A DNA stretch of 64,000 bases. Source: Suipraeoptans intestinalis. GTDB taxonomy: Bacteria; Bacillota; Clostridia; Lachnospirales; Lachnospiraceae. Within the stretch, counting starts at the first letter, position 1; every line of letters starts with the position of its first letter. The DNA is taken from positions 1,003,001 to 1,067,000 of the forward strand of contig NZ_VULY01000018.1 in NCBI RefSeq assembly GCF_009696485.1, in the 5' to 3' direction. This document shows, piece after piece, positions 49,530-57,643 of this stretch. Below the pieces are notes generated by a model. That model saw only the letters and a program-made list of their open reading frames with translations. It ran no database searches and was not told the DNA's origin. The position numbers and the translations under genes were made by a program.

Positions 49530-51035
49530 CTATCTGCTTTTCTGAAATTCCCGGATCCCTTCCATGATCCGCTCCTTTAATGACGGACTCAGATCCTGTT
49601 CTTCCTGGATCTTTCGGCAGATATCCGACTGTCTGTCCTGAAAATAGGACAGCAGATCCATCTGAAATTCTTTCACCTGATCTGTGGGCACTTCCTTTAA
49701 GAGCCGTCCGGTCACCGCGCACAGGGTGACCACCTGCTCCCAGAGACTCAAGGGACGTCCCAGCGGCTGTTTCAAAAGTTCCGTCAGACACGCTCCGTAC
49801 TGTAGCTGTGCTTTAGTGGCCGCATCCAGATCCGAACTGAACTGTGTGAAAGACTCCAGCTCTCTCGCCTGCGCCAGATCGATCCGCAGGCTTCCGGAAG
49901 CCTTTTTCATCGCCTTCGTCTGTGCTGCACCACCTACCCGGGAAACGGACAGTCCTACATTGACCGCCGGGCGGATCCCTGCATGAAACAGATCGCTTTC
50001 CAGAAAGATCTGTCCGTCGGTAATAGAGATCACATTCGTGGGGATATAGGCCGACACGTCTCCTGCCTGTGTTTCAATAATGGGAAGCGCCGTAATAGAG
50101 CCGCCTCCTGCCGCTTCGCTCAGCCTGCTGCTTCTCTCCAGCAGTCTGGAATGCAGATAGAACACATCTCCCGGATACGCCTCTCGTCCCGGCGAACGCC
50201 CTAAAAGCAGAGAGATCGTCCGGTAAGCTACCGCATGCTTGGACAGATCATCGTACACGATCAGTACATCTTTCCCCTGTTCCATAAAATATTCTGCCAA
50301 AGCTGTCGCCGAATAAGGAGCAATGTACTGAAGAGAGGCGCAGCTACTGGCTGTGGCACAAAATACCGCCGTATATTCCATGGCTCCTTTCGCTTTCAGG
50401 GTGTTGACCAGTTGTGCCACTGTAGAGGCCTTCTGCCCTATAGCCACATAGATACAGATCACCTGCTTTCCCTTCTGATTCAGGATGGCGTCTACCGCAA
50501 TAGACGTCTTTCCTGTCTGCCGGTCTCCAATGATCAGCTCTCTCTGCCCTCTTCCTATGGGAAACATGGCGTCAATGGAAAGGATCCCCGTTTCCAGCGG
50601 AACGCTGACAGATTTTCTGTCCACGATCTGCGGCGCCTCTTTTTCGATAGGGCGATACTCTAAAGCAGAAATCTCCCCTCTTCCATCAATGGGATTCCCC
50701 AAAGAGTCCACTACTCTGCCGATGTAAGCCTCTCCTACAGGAACTCCTGCCCGCCTGCCGGTACGCACAGCCTTTGCTCCCTGCCTGATGTCCGCATCGT
50801 CTCCGAACAAGATACAGCTGATCTCCGACTCTTTGATATCCTGAACCATTCCCTTCAGGCCGTTGTCCAGCATTATGATCTCCCCGTACATCACCGTATC
50901 CAGGCCATAAACCGAAGCGATCCCATCTCCTACGGAGATGACCGTACCTACCTCTTTTCCCTGTACCACTTCTTCATAATTTTGAATTTCTTCTTTTAAA
51001 ATCGAAATAATCTCATCTGAACGGATCCTGCTCAT
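49530..51035 (-). CDS. atpA: F-type ATP synthase subunit alpha
   Basis: Non-catalytic nucleotide-binding subunit. 501 residues with P-loop GDRQTGKT, the Arg-finger segment SVSRVGGAAQTKAMKK and DAATKAQLQYG. 5 bases after atpH. Confidence 0.98.
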   Translation of the reverse strand: MSRIRSDEIISILKEEIQNYEEVVQGKEVGTVISVGDGIASVYGLDTVMYGEIIMLDNGLKGMVQDIKESEISCILFGDDADIRQGAKAVRTGRRAGVPVGEAYIGRVVDSLGNPIDGRGEISALEYRPIEKEAPQIVDRKSVSVPLETGILSIDAMFPIGRGQRELIIGDRQTGKTSIAVDAILNQKGKQVICIYVAIGQKASTVAQLVNTLKAKGAMEYTAVFCATASSCASLQYIAPYSATALAEYFMEQGKDVLIVYDDLSKHAVAYRTISLLLGRSPGREAYPGDVFYLHSRLLERSSRLSEAAGGGSITALPIIETQAGDVSAYIPTNVISITDGQIFLESDLFHAGIRPAVNVGLSVSRVGGAAQTKAMKKASGSLRIDLAQARELESFTQFSSDLDAATKAQLQYGACLTELLKQPLGRPLSLWEQVVTLCAVTGRLLKEVPTDQVKEFQMDLLSYFQDRQSDICRKIQEEQDLSPSLKERIMEGIREFQKSR

Positions 51036-51040
51036 TTCCG

Positions 51041-51550
51041 TTACCTCCTAATCAAACCGCGCTTCAGCTCCAGCCATCTGCCCCTTGTGCTGTAATCGTA
51101 TTCCCATCCGTTTACCTGCAGAAGAAATCCTCCCAAAAGTTCCGGTTTTTCCTCTTCCAGCCACCGGACTTCACTTGCCGCAAACTTCTGTTTCAACAGG
51201 ATTTCCATCTGATCTTTTTCCTGAACAGAAGGAGGCGTTACATAAGAAAGTCTGATCGTGATCCTTCTCTCTCTTTTGTCTTTCTCTGCCTGAAGTCCTG
51301 TCTTCATATCATCCAGAAGCGCCACCGTCTCATACTTTACCAGAGTTTGCAGCAGCCCTTTATAAGCCTCCGGAAACACTCTGTCAACCACCCTGCTTTT
51401 GTCCTGTCGGGAAACTCTCGGGTCTTCCAGCACTTTTTTCAGCTTCGGATTCTCCCGCAAAATCTCCCGGATGTCTTCCAGATCTGTTTCTTCGATTCCC
51501 AGTTCCCAAAGCGCCTTGACATAAGGAGAAATTTTTCCATTTCTTCTCAT
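51041..51550 (-). CDS. atpH: F-type ATP synthase subunit delta
   Basis: Caps the alpha/beta hexamer and joins the b stalk. 169 residues; helical N-terminal domain (YVKALWELGIEETDLEDIREIL) and C-terminal GGFLLQVNGWEYDYSTRGRWLELKR. Slightly shorter than the typical 175-180. It overlaps atpF by 4 bases (ATGA). Confidence 0.94.
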   Translation of the reverse strand: MRRNGKISPYVKALWELGIEETDLEDIREILRENPKLKKVLEDPRVSRQDKSRVVDRVFPEAYKGLLQTLVKYETVALLDDMKTGLQAEKDKRERRITIRLSYVTPPSVQEKDQMEILLKQKFAASEVRWLEEEKPELLGGFLLQVNGWEYDYSTRGRWLELKRGLIRR

Positions 51551-52020
51551 ACCTTCTGCCTTCCTTCTTTTCTGATAAATTCCTGATATGCAGAAGACTG
51601 CGGGTTCTCCAGCAGTTTTTTTGCCTCTTCCATTGACAGCACTGCCGCCTGGGCTTTCACGTCCAAAAGCGCCTGTGTCTGCTTCTCCTCAATAGATGCC
51701 TTCGCCTCCTCCAGCTGTCTCCTCGCTTCCTTCTGCGCTTCCTCTATCAGCTGTCTGGCTTCTCTTTGCGCCTCTTCTTTCGCCTGCAGGATGATCTGCC
51801 TGGATTCCTCCTTTGCCTTCCCCCGGATGTCTTCATATTCTCTTTTCAGGCTTTCCGCCTGTTCCTTCTCCCGGCTTGCCTCCTGCAGTTTCCCTTCGAT
51901 CATCTGTCTGCGCTTTTCCATGATATCCATGACCGGACGGAACAACAGCTTGCGAAGAATGAGGAAAAGTACAAGGATATTTATCATTTCCAATACAAAA
52001 TTCGCATCTAACCTTAACAC
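51547..52020 (-). CDS. atpF: F-type ATP synthase subunit b
   Basis: Membrane-anchored stator stalk. 157 residues: hydrophobic anchor at about 5-27 (ANFVLEMINILVLFLILRKLLF) then a continuous Lys/Glu/Ala coiled coil. Located between c and delta. Confidence 0.95.
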   Translation of the reverse strand: MLRLDANFVLEMINILVLFLILRKLLFRPVMDIMEKRRQMIEGKLQEASREKEQAESLKREYEDIRGKAKEESRQIILQAKEEAQREARQLIEEAQKEARRQLEEAKASIEEKQTQALLDVKAQAAVLSMEEAKKLLENPQSSAYQEFIRKEGRQKV

Positions 52021-52072
52021 ATCTTTACCGCCTTTCTCAGGGTTCTCCTCTCTTCTCCCGAAAAAGTTCTCC

Positions 52073-52300
52073 TTATTTCAGGAAGAGGATGATCATCAAT
52101 GCCACGATAAAGCCGTAGATGGCCGTTGCCTCTGCCAGTGCACATCCCAAAATGAGGGACTTACTGATCTTCTTTTCCGCCTCCGGCTGTCTTGCGATGG
52201 CTTCCGTCGCTCTTCCGGTTGCGATCCCGATCCCGACACCAGCTCCAATTCCCGTTAATACTGCTACTCCTGCTCCAATTGCGATAATTGTTCCCGACAT
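52073..52300 (-). CDS. atpE: F-type ATP synthase subunit c, H+-type
   Basis: Rotor-ring subunit, 75 residues from [11 protein letters not shown]; the ATG at 52298-52300 has AGAAGGAGGACATAGT before it, and a GTG/ATG upstream in frame would add a leader that runs into atpB. Two helices with the ARQPEA loop (36-41). E57 is the ion carrier. At the positions that give Na+ selectivity in Ilyobacter tartaricus (Gln32 and Ser66) this protein has I24 and A58, so a proton ring is predicted. Y62 remains. Confidence 0.95.
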   Translation of the reverse strand: MSGTIIAIGAGVAVLTGIGAGVGIGIATGRATEAIARQPEAEKKISKSLILGCALAEATAIYGFIVALMIILFLK

Positions 52301-52316
52301 ACTATGTCCTCCTTCT

Positions 52317-52979
52317 TTATTCCATTTCTTCATTCATAAAAAGTGCCGTTAAAAATACAAATACGTAGGCCTGCAGCAGCCCGTCGAAAATATCAAAGTA
52401 GAAACTGAGAGGAACGGGGATCAAAAGCGGTGCTACCTGCTTGATCAGTTCCATCACTACAAATCCTCCCAGCATATTTCCAAACAGACGCATGCACAGC
52501 GAAAGTGGTCTGATAAACACTTCCAGCACCATGATCGGCGCCACGAAGGGAACCGGTTCCCCGAAGTGTTTTCCCCAATGGCGGATCCCGTTTCTTCGTA
52601 TCCCGCTGTATTCGATCAAAAGCATACTAAGAATGGCCAGCGCCGCCGTTACGTTCAGATCCTTTGTGGGTGGTTTGATCCCGATCAGCCCCATGGTGTT
52701 GGAGATAACCAGAAACAGTCCCACCGTCATCAGGTAGGGAATATAACCGGAATTTTCTTTTCCCAGGATCCCTTCAAAAAGATCCGTTCCCCATTGAATA
52801 CATGACTCCAACGCAAGTTGTACTTTCCCCGGACGTTCCACCTTGAGATTCCTCACCAGGATCAGAGACAGCAGGGTCAGACACAGCATGATCCCCCAGG
52901 TTGCCACCACCGCTTCGTCCACCTTGATCCCCCCGAAAACCGGAATCTCAAACACCGTTTTACAGGTTAATTCCTCCAT
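52317..52979 (-). CDS. atpB: F-type ATP synthase subunit a
   Basis: Stator with the proton half-channels. 220 residues, five to six membrane segments. The essential Arg is in [16 protein letters not shown]. First gene of the operon; no atpI is upstream. The N-terminal [16 protein letters not shown] is a typical periplasmic/exterior start followed by helix 1. Confidence 0.95.
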   Translation of the reverse strand: MEELTCKTVFEIPVFGGIKVDEAVVATWGIMLCLTLLSLILVRNLKVERPGKVQLALESCIQWGTDLFEGILGKENSGYIPYLMTVGLFLVISNTMGLIGIKPPTKDLNVTAALAILSMLLIEYSGIRRNGIRHWGKHFGEPVPFVAPIMVLEVFIRPLSLCMRLFGNMLGGFVVMELIKQVAPLLIPVPLSFYFDIFDGLLQAYVFVFLTALFMNEEME

Positions 52980-53303
52980 GAGATTTTGAGTCAGTTTTTC
53001 CGTATAAATGCCCTCCTCTCCTCTAAGCTTTCCTCACATTACTGCCATTTTTTTCTTTTGTCAATCATCTTTTTCTCTTCGCTGTTTTCCTGCATTTCAC
53101 CCCTTTTTTTATTTATTTTTTTAAATTCAAAATCATGGATCCCCTTCCTTTTATTTATTTTTTCATCATTTTTTGTCTCTTCCTGCTCTTTCTAGTTTCC
53201 TCCTTGAATTTTGTCCAAAATTATATCGGTTTCTTTTTTATTTTTATGGATTTTTACGAGAAACAGAATGTTTTATTTCGCGCAGCGCACATTCCTGTGA
53301 AAC
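52980..53303. other. AT-rich leader region of the atp operon
   Basis: Apart from the promoter this stretch is very A-rich on the minus strand and contains three Shine-Dalgarno-like runs followed by frames of only about 7-17 codons. It holds no gene I can support. It might be decayed atpI or atpZ sequence, which often stands at this place. Confidence 0.5.
53036..53064 (-). promoter_or_regulatory. Candidate promoter of the atp operon
   Basis: On the minus strand TTGACA (53059-53064), 17-base spacer, TAATGT (53036-53041), about 60 bases upstream of atpB. The -10 is weak. A TATAAT further upstream (near 53220) could also serve. Confidence 0.55.
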
Positions 53304-53352
53304 AAAAAAACATCTCCTGCACCCTTATGTCTGATGCAAAAGATGTTTTTTT
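53304..53352 (-). terminator. Terminator after the nitroreductase gene
   Basis: AAAAAAACATCT ... AGATGTTTTTTT, with a TGCA/TGCA inner pairing. Long A and T runs on both sides make it bidirectional. Confidence 0.75.
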
Positions 53353-53441
53353 CCACCTGAATTTCCGGATATTTTGAGGAAGTCCTTTGCCGCCTATTCC
53401 CTCACGGCAAAATAATTCCCCTCTCTGTCCGCCTATACTAT

Positions 53442-54011
53442 CTACACTATCTGTACTCTCTGTTCTATTTTCTCTTTCGCTTTTGCCTCCGGCTCCTTTT
53501 CTATCCCGCCAAACGGCATCTGTGCCACCAGCCTGTAGGTTTTGGGAAGCTTGTATCTTTCCCGTACCATGTCATCTATAACGGGATTGTAATGCTGCAG
53601 GGAAGCTCCGATCCCCAGCTCTGCCAGCGCCGTCCAGATGCTGATCTGCAGCATTCCATTGGCATGGTTTGCCCACACCGGAAAATTGGCTGCATAGGTC
53701 GGAAACTTGGCTGCCAGTCCGTCTACTACCTCTTCTTCGTAAAAATACAAAATCGTTCCTGCTCCATTTCGGAAGGACTGGATCTTGTCATGCGGTACCT
53801 TCCCCTCAAACACCCTCTCAATCTCATCCCACAGCGCCTCATGCTCTTCCCCAAAGGCCGCCACGACCCTCGCACTCTTCATATCAAAGGCATCGGGAAC
53901 CAGTTCCGTCACTCTTTTTATTACTTCCTCCACTTTTTCCTTCGCAACCGGAAGCTCCTTGTTTAACAGATAACGACTTCTTCTCTTTTCCAATCCTGTG
54001 ATCACGCTCAT
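53442..54011 (-). CDS. Nitroreductase-family FMN oxidoreductase
   Basis: 189 residues from MSVITGLEKRRSRYLLNKELPV; the ATG at 54009-54011 follows AAAAGGAGGAACAGAC. Motifs RRSRYLLNKELPV, GTILYFYEEEVVDGL and ALAELGIGASLQHYNPVIDD place it in the small Frm2/CinD-like group, which reduces nitro compounds and is linked to oxidative or lipid stress. The open frame continues 50 codons upstream through a 14-bp tandem repeat and is not thought to be translated. In the MarR-pirin cluster, so likely an oxidative-stress gene. Confidence 0.92.
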   Translation of the reverse strand: MSVITGLEKRRSRYLLNKELPVAKEKVEEVIKRVTELVPDAFDMKSARVVAAFGEEHEALWDEIERVFEGKVPHDKIQSFRNGAGTILYFYEEEVVDGLAAKFPTYAANFPVWANHANGMLQISIWTALAELGIGASLQHYNPVIDDMVRERYKLPKTYRLVAQMPFGGIEKEPEAKAKEKIEQRVQIV

Positions 54012-54049
54012 GTCTGTTCCTCCTTTTTCTTTTTTGTGTATTCGGTTTC

Positions 54050-54105
54050 CCTGTTCTGTCTGCCTTGTTCTGTTTGCCTTGTTCTGTCTGCCTTGTTCTG
54101 TCTGC
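54050..54105. repeat. 14-bp tandem repeat, four copies
   Basis: Unit CTTGTTCTGTCTGC: a 13-base first copy at 54051, one with a single change (CTTGTTCTGTTTGC), and two exact copies at 54078 and 54092. Located between the pirin and nitroreductase genes. On the minus strand it reads GCAGACAGAACAAG. Confidence 0.85.
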
Positions 54106-54260
54106 CTTGCCCCAGCATATGCCTTCGTCTGCAAAGCCGTCACTGTTTTCCCGTTTTCCACTTTTCATTCGTTCCGGAAAAACCGCTCTTTTGAACCCCG
54201 GATCCGCCTGTGTTTTTAAGGGCTTTCTCCCACGATGCCGGCGGCGCCTGCCTCGGTCGA

Positions 54261-55085
54261 TTATTTGATAAAGGTTCCTTCCTCCAGCTCCTTGAACGCC
54301 TGCTGCAGTTCCTCCCTGGTGTTCATTACCACCGGCCCTCCCCAGGCGATCTCCTCCTTCAATGGACTTCCACTGAGAAACAGAACTTTGGCTCTTTTTT
54401 CTTTTCCTTCTATCGTCACCTGGTCTCCGTCCGATAACAGAGCCGCCGTCTTTTCTTCCAGATCTTCTCCTGCTACCCGTACATCCCCCAGCAAAGGAAA
54501 CAGCAGCGCCTGTCTGCCCTTCTCTGTGGGAATGGTAACCGTCTTTCCCGGTTCTACCGTAATATCATAATAGTCAATAGGCTGATAGTTCCCCTGGACT
54601 CCCTGCTGCCCGTCATAGCTTCCTGCCAGGATCCTGAGGCGGCCTCCTTCCAGTTCCACTTCCGGGATCTGGTCCCTCTTGATGCTGCGGTAAGCCGGCT
54701 TTGTCATTTTGTCCTTTGCCGGAAGATTCAGCCATAGCTGCACGCCCAGCATCCGCTCGCTTGCCGGCAGCTGTTCTTCATGGATGATGCCGGATCCTGC
54801 CGTCATCCACTGGACTTCCCCATCTTCCACGGTGTCTTCAAAGCCCAGATTGTCCTTGTGTTTCATTTTCCCCTGCCACACGTAGCTGATGGTCTCGATC
54901 CCTCTGTGGGGATGCGGCGGAAAGCCCGCTATATAATCCTGCGGATTGGTGCTGTCAAAAGAGTCCAGCATCAAAATAGGATCAAATTCTTTTGCGGTCT
55001 GGCTGCCCAGCACTCTTACCAGCTTCACACCGCCTCCATCTACCGTTTGAAATCCTTTTACCTTTTTTCTGATCGTTCTATTCAT
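54261..55085 (-). CDS. Pirin-family protein
   Basis: Bicupin protein, 274 residues. The metal ligands are H58 and H60 (PPHPHRGIETISY) and H102 and E104 (SGIIHEE). Some bacterial pirins are quercetinases or bind oxidising electrophiles; the substrate here is unknown. It overlaps the MarR gene by 8 bases, so the two are one transcript. Confidence 0.93.
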   Translation of the reverse strand: MNRTIRKKVKGFQTVDGGGVKLVRVLGSQTAKEFDPILMLDSFDSTNPQDYIAGFPPHPHRGIETISYVWQGKMKHKDNLGFEDTVEDGEVQWMTAGSGIIHEEQLPASERMLGVQLWLNLPAKDKMTKPAYRSIKRDQIPEVELEGGRLRILAGSYDGQQGVQGNYQPIDYYDITVEPGKTVTIPTEKGRQALLFPLLGDVRVAGEDLEEKTAALLSDGDQVTIEGKEKRAKVLFLSGSPLKEEIAWGGPVVMNTREELQQAFKELEEGTFIK

Positions 55086-55503
55086 GTAAGATCCCTCCTA
55101 ATTTTTTTAATAGGAACAACAACTGCTTCTTCTCTTCCGCGGTCAATTCTTTCATTTTTTCTCTGATCATCTCCCTGTTCTTTGGAGCCGCCTGCTGAAT
55201 GACACTCCTCCCCTCCTCTGTCAGATGAAGGATGCAAAGCCGCTTGTCCTTTTGATCTGCCAGTCGTTCCACATACCCTCTTCCTACCAGATTGTTGACG
55301 ATGACCGGTATGGTTCCTACACTGCTTAAAATCTTTTCCCGCACTTCTCCTACGGTCAGATCTCCCTTGCTGTACAGCGCTTCCAACACTGCAAACTGGC
55401 TCAGCGTCAACCCGTATTTCCCTGCAATCCTTCCCGTCTGCCTGTCCAATTCATTGGTATTGCGGTGCAGTCCGATGACGATTTTCATTTCTTCCTGTCC
55501 CAT
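55078..55503 (-). CDS. MarR-family transcriptional regulator
   Basis: 141 residues from MGQEEMKIVIGLHRNTNELDRQTG; the frame upstream is a Lys/Arg-rich stretch with no similarity. An alternative start five codons on (ATG after ACAGGAAGAA) is as good. The winged helix is YGLTLSQFAVLEALYSKGDLTVGEVREKILSSVGTIPVIVNNLVGRGYVERLADQKDKR (in pieces), with the basic DKR wing. It probably represses itself and the pirin gene through the palindrome over its promoter. Confidence 0.93.
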   Translation of the reverse strand: MGQEEMKIVIGLHRNTNELDRQTGRIAGKYGLTLSQFAVLEALYSKGDLTVGEVREKILSSVGTIPVIVNNLVGRGYVERLADQKDKRLCILHLTEEGRSVIQQAAPKNREMIREKMKELTAEEKKQLLFLLKKLGGILHE

Positions 55504-55696
55504 ATCTCTTTCTCTCTTTTCTCTTTTTTTCTTTTTTCTCTTGCTTCTGCTTTCCCTGAATCGCTTCTGTTTTTCGCTCCCTGCTTTTGCATCCCCGGCA
55601 GATGCCGCTTCCGGATCCTTTTTATGTTTTTGCACTTTACGTCTTTGTGTTTTTTGTGCTTTACCTTTCTACACCCGGAATTTTATATCTAATTAG

Positions 55697-55716
55697 TTAT
55701 ATCTATGTAGATATAA
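55697..55716 (-). promoter_or_regulatory. Operator of the MarR-pirin operon
   Basis: TTATATCTA-TG-TAGATATAA, 9-base arms, overlapping the -10 box. An extra half site TTATATCTA lies 14 bases away (55683). Typical of a MarR-dimer site. Confidence 0.8.
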
Positions 55717-55741
55717 TAGCATAGTCCCATTTATTTTGCAA
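55713..55741 (-). promoter_or_regulatory. Promoter of the MarR-pirin operon
   Basis: On the minus strand TTGCAA (55736-55741), 17-base spacer, TATTAT (55713-55718), the -10 sitting within the operator palindrome. The leader is about 210 bases. Confidence 0.75.
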
Positions 55742-56021
55742 GTATTTCCGGAAACTCCTGTTGCCATTTCTGTCAGCTTCCCGTTTTTGTCTAATATGCT
55801 GGATTTTAAGGCAATATCTGGACTTTTCCCGTGAAATATGATAGCATAAATTAAGTCAAGATAGACTTGTGGCGTGTGGGCTCTGTGCGCATTTCGATTA
55901 AAATCCGTAAAAAATTAAAATTTTACTGTTTTAACCGTCAGAAAAACGCCAGAAATCCATCGTCTTTGTGCAGTTTGATAACCGAAAGGTTTTCTATCCA
56001 GAATGGGAGGGGACGAGTATT
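55742..56021. other. Divergent intergenic stretch
   Basis: Between the MarR promoter and the plus-strand membrane protein gene. No gene or RNA is recognisable, and no strong promoter for the plus-strand gene is clear (a TGGACT-N17-TAGCAT at about 55828-55856 is weak). Confidence 0.5.
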
Positions 56022-56711
56022 ATGAAACAGGTCAAAAGTCTTTTTCAGTGTTTCAGGCCACAGTCTCTGCAGATCTGTCAAAGCCTGACAAAGCAGGAGT
56101 GTGTATCATCTGTTTTATCCTTTGTTGTATATTGCGCGGGTTTACTTTGGACGAATCATTTTGAAGAAATCAGCATGGCAGGGGTGCTCCTTTTACGCCC
56201 GGTTCCTGCTTTTCTTTACTCGGTTTTATTCTTTTTGTTTATTTGTTTCCGGAACAGAAAAAAATTGCATACGCTTGGCCTGACAACAGAGCACCTGAAA
56301 TCCGCCCTTGCATTTCTGGCAGTTGTATTGGCGGCCTCTCTTCTCTTTCACGTGCGGCATTTTCTTACAAACCAAACAACCGTCATCACTTTTCTTTCTC
56401 AGGCGGCTTTCTATCTCGCACTGTTCTTTTTTACGGAGGAATTTATATTCAGAGGATATTTGTGGCCCCGGCTTGTAAAACTCTTTGGCTTTCATCCGGG
56501 AACCATTTTGTGTGGTACGCTATATGGTCTCCTGATCCTTGCCAATCCCGGCAATTATCATTTTGAGACACTCACCCCGTTGATTCTTTTCAACACTTTA
56601 TTTTCCGGCATCGTTATACAGTACCTCTTTTCTCTTTTGTACATGAAGTTCGGAAACATTTATGTTTCTACTATATTACGTGCAGGCGTGTACTTTTTTA
56701 TACTCCTGTAA
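56022..56711 (+). CDS. CPBP-family membrane protein, protease motif partly degenerate
   Basis: 229 residues; the ATG at 56022 follows GGGAGGGGACGAG. About six membrane segments. The E139-E140-x-x-x-R144 motif of CPBP/Abi intramembrane proteases is present (TEEFIFRGYLWPRL). The second and third motifs, normally F-x-x-x-H and H-x-x-x-N, read LYGLLILAN and NIYVSTILRAG here, so the usual catalytic His is missing. It may be inactive or a divergent member. The only chromosomal plus-strand protein gene outside the island; a terminator follows. Confidence 0.75.
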   Translation: MKQVKSLFQCFRPQSLQICQSLTKQECVSSVLSFVVYCAGLLWTNHFEEISMAGVLLLRPVPAFLYSVLFFLFICFRNRKKLHTLGLTTEHLKSALAFLAVVLAASLLFHVRHFLTNQTTVITFLSQAAFYLALFFFTEEFIFRGYLWPRLVKLFGFHPGTILCGTLYGLLILANPGNYHFETLTPLILFNTLFSGIVIQYLFSLLYMKFGNIYVSTILRAGVYFFILL

Positions 56712-56726
56712 TGAGTCCGCACCACG

Positions 56727-56769
56727 AAAAGGACTGCATCCCATCTCACACAGAATGCAGTCCTTTTTA
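56727..56769 (+). terminator. Terminator after the CPBP-like gene
   Basis: AAAAGGACTGCAT / ATGCAGTCCTTTTT, a 13-bp perfect stem with a T run on the plus strand. Confidence 0.85.
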
Positions 56770-56779
56770 TTGTGTCACA

Positions 56780-56824
56780 GACAAAGTCAGGATCACCGGC
56801 TTAGCCAGTGGTCCTGACTTTGTC
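56780..56824 (-). terminator. Terminator after proC
   Basis: GACAAAGTCAGGA / TCCTGACTTTGTC with an inner CACCGGC/GCCAGTG pairing, 15 bases past the proC stop. Weak T run. Confidence 0.65.
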
Positions 56825-56839
56825 TTCCGGTTTCCCTTC

Positions 56840-57628
56840 CTACCTTGCTTTTTCCTCGCAGACTCTCATGGCCTCCATGATCCCGCTGCGAAGTCCTTCC
56901 CTTTCCAGGATACGGACCGCTTCTATGGTCGTACCTGCCGGGGAGCATACCATATCCTTCAGCACACCGGGATGCAGCTTTGTTTTTTCCATCAAAACGG
57001 CGCTTCCCTTCACCGCCTGTGCCACAAATTCATAAGCCTGTGCTCTTGGCATTCCTCCCGCCACCGCAGCATCTGCCATGGCCTCCATCAGCATAAACAG
57101 ATAGGCCGGAGAGCTTCCGCTGGCCGCTACCACCGTGCTCATGAGACGTTCTTCCACCTCTTCCGCCCTACCAAAGCTTTCCAAGAGTGTTCTTACCGTT
57201 TCCAGATCCTTGTCCGTCACCAGAGAATTGGCGCAAAAAGCCGTCATTCCCTCGCCCACCAGCGCCGGCGTATTGGGCATGGTCCTGACCAGCTTAACCG
57301 GTTTCCCAAACTGCTCCTGTAACCACTCCAAAGTCTTTCCGGGAGCGACTGTTACGAGGATCTGCTCCTCTCGAATGTCTTCCCGGATCTCCTCGATCAC
57401 CGACTGGTAATAGCACGGCTTGACTGCCAGAAACAACAGTTCTGTCTTCCGCACCACTTCCCTGTTGTCTTTTGTCATGCAAATGCCCAGCTCTCTTTCT
57501 CTTTTCTCCCTGCTGCTCCTTGTTTTGGCAGAGCCTAGCACATCCAGCGGCTCCACTACCTTTTTTGCCAGTATTCCCCCAATCATTGCCGACGCCATAT
57601 TTCCGACACCTATAAATCCCAGCTTCAT
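56840..57628 (-). CDS. proC: Pyrroline-5-carboxylate reductase
   Basis: Last step of proline synthesis, NAD(P)H-dependent. 262 residues with dinucleotide loop GVGNMASAMIGG (7-18), LAVKP, RTMPNTPALVGEG and the C-terminal SSPAYLFMLMEAMADAAV...CSPAGTTIEAV. Single gene, following the YhaN-like gene by 15 bases and probably co-transcribed. Confidence 0.97.
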   Translation of the reverse strand: MKLGFIGVGNMASAMIGGILAKKVVEPLDVLGSAKTRSSREKRERELGICMTKDNREVVRKTELLFLAVKPCYYQSVIEEIREDIREEQILVTVAPGKTLEWLQEQFGKPVKLVRTMPNTPALVGEGMTAFCANSLVTDKDLETVRTLLESFGRAEEVEERLMSTVVAASGSSPAYLFMLMEAMADAAVAGGMPRAQAYEFVAQAVKGSAVLMEKTKLHPGVLKDMVCSPAGTTIEAVRILEREGLRSGIMEAMRVCEEKAR

Positions 57629-57643
57629 CCTTATCCCTCCTTC

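Noticed and set aside
54012-54161. N-terminal extension of the nitroreductase
   Set aside because: It passes through the 14-bp repeat and lacks similarity; a strong ribosome binding site marks the later ATG.
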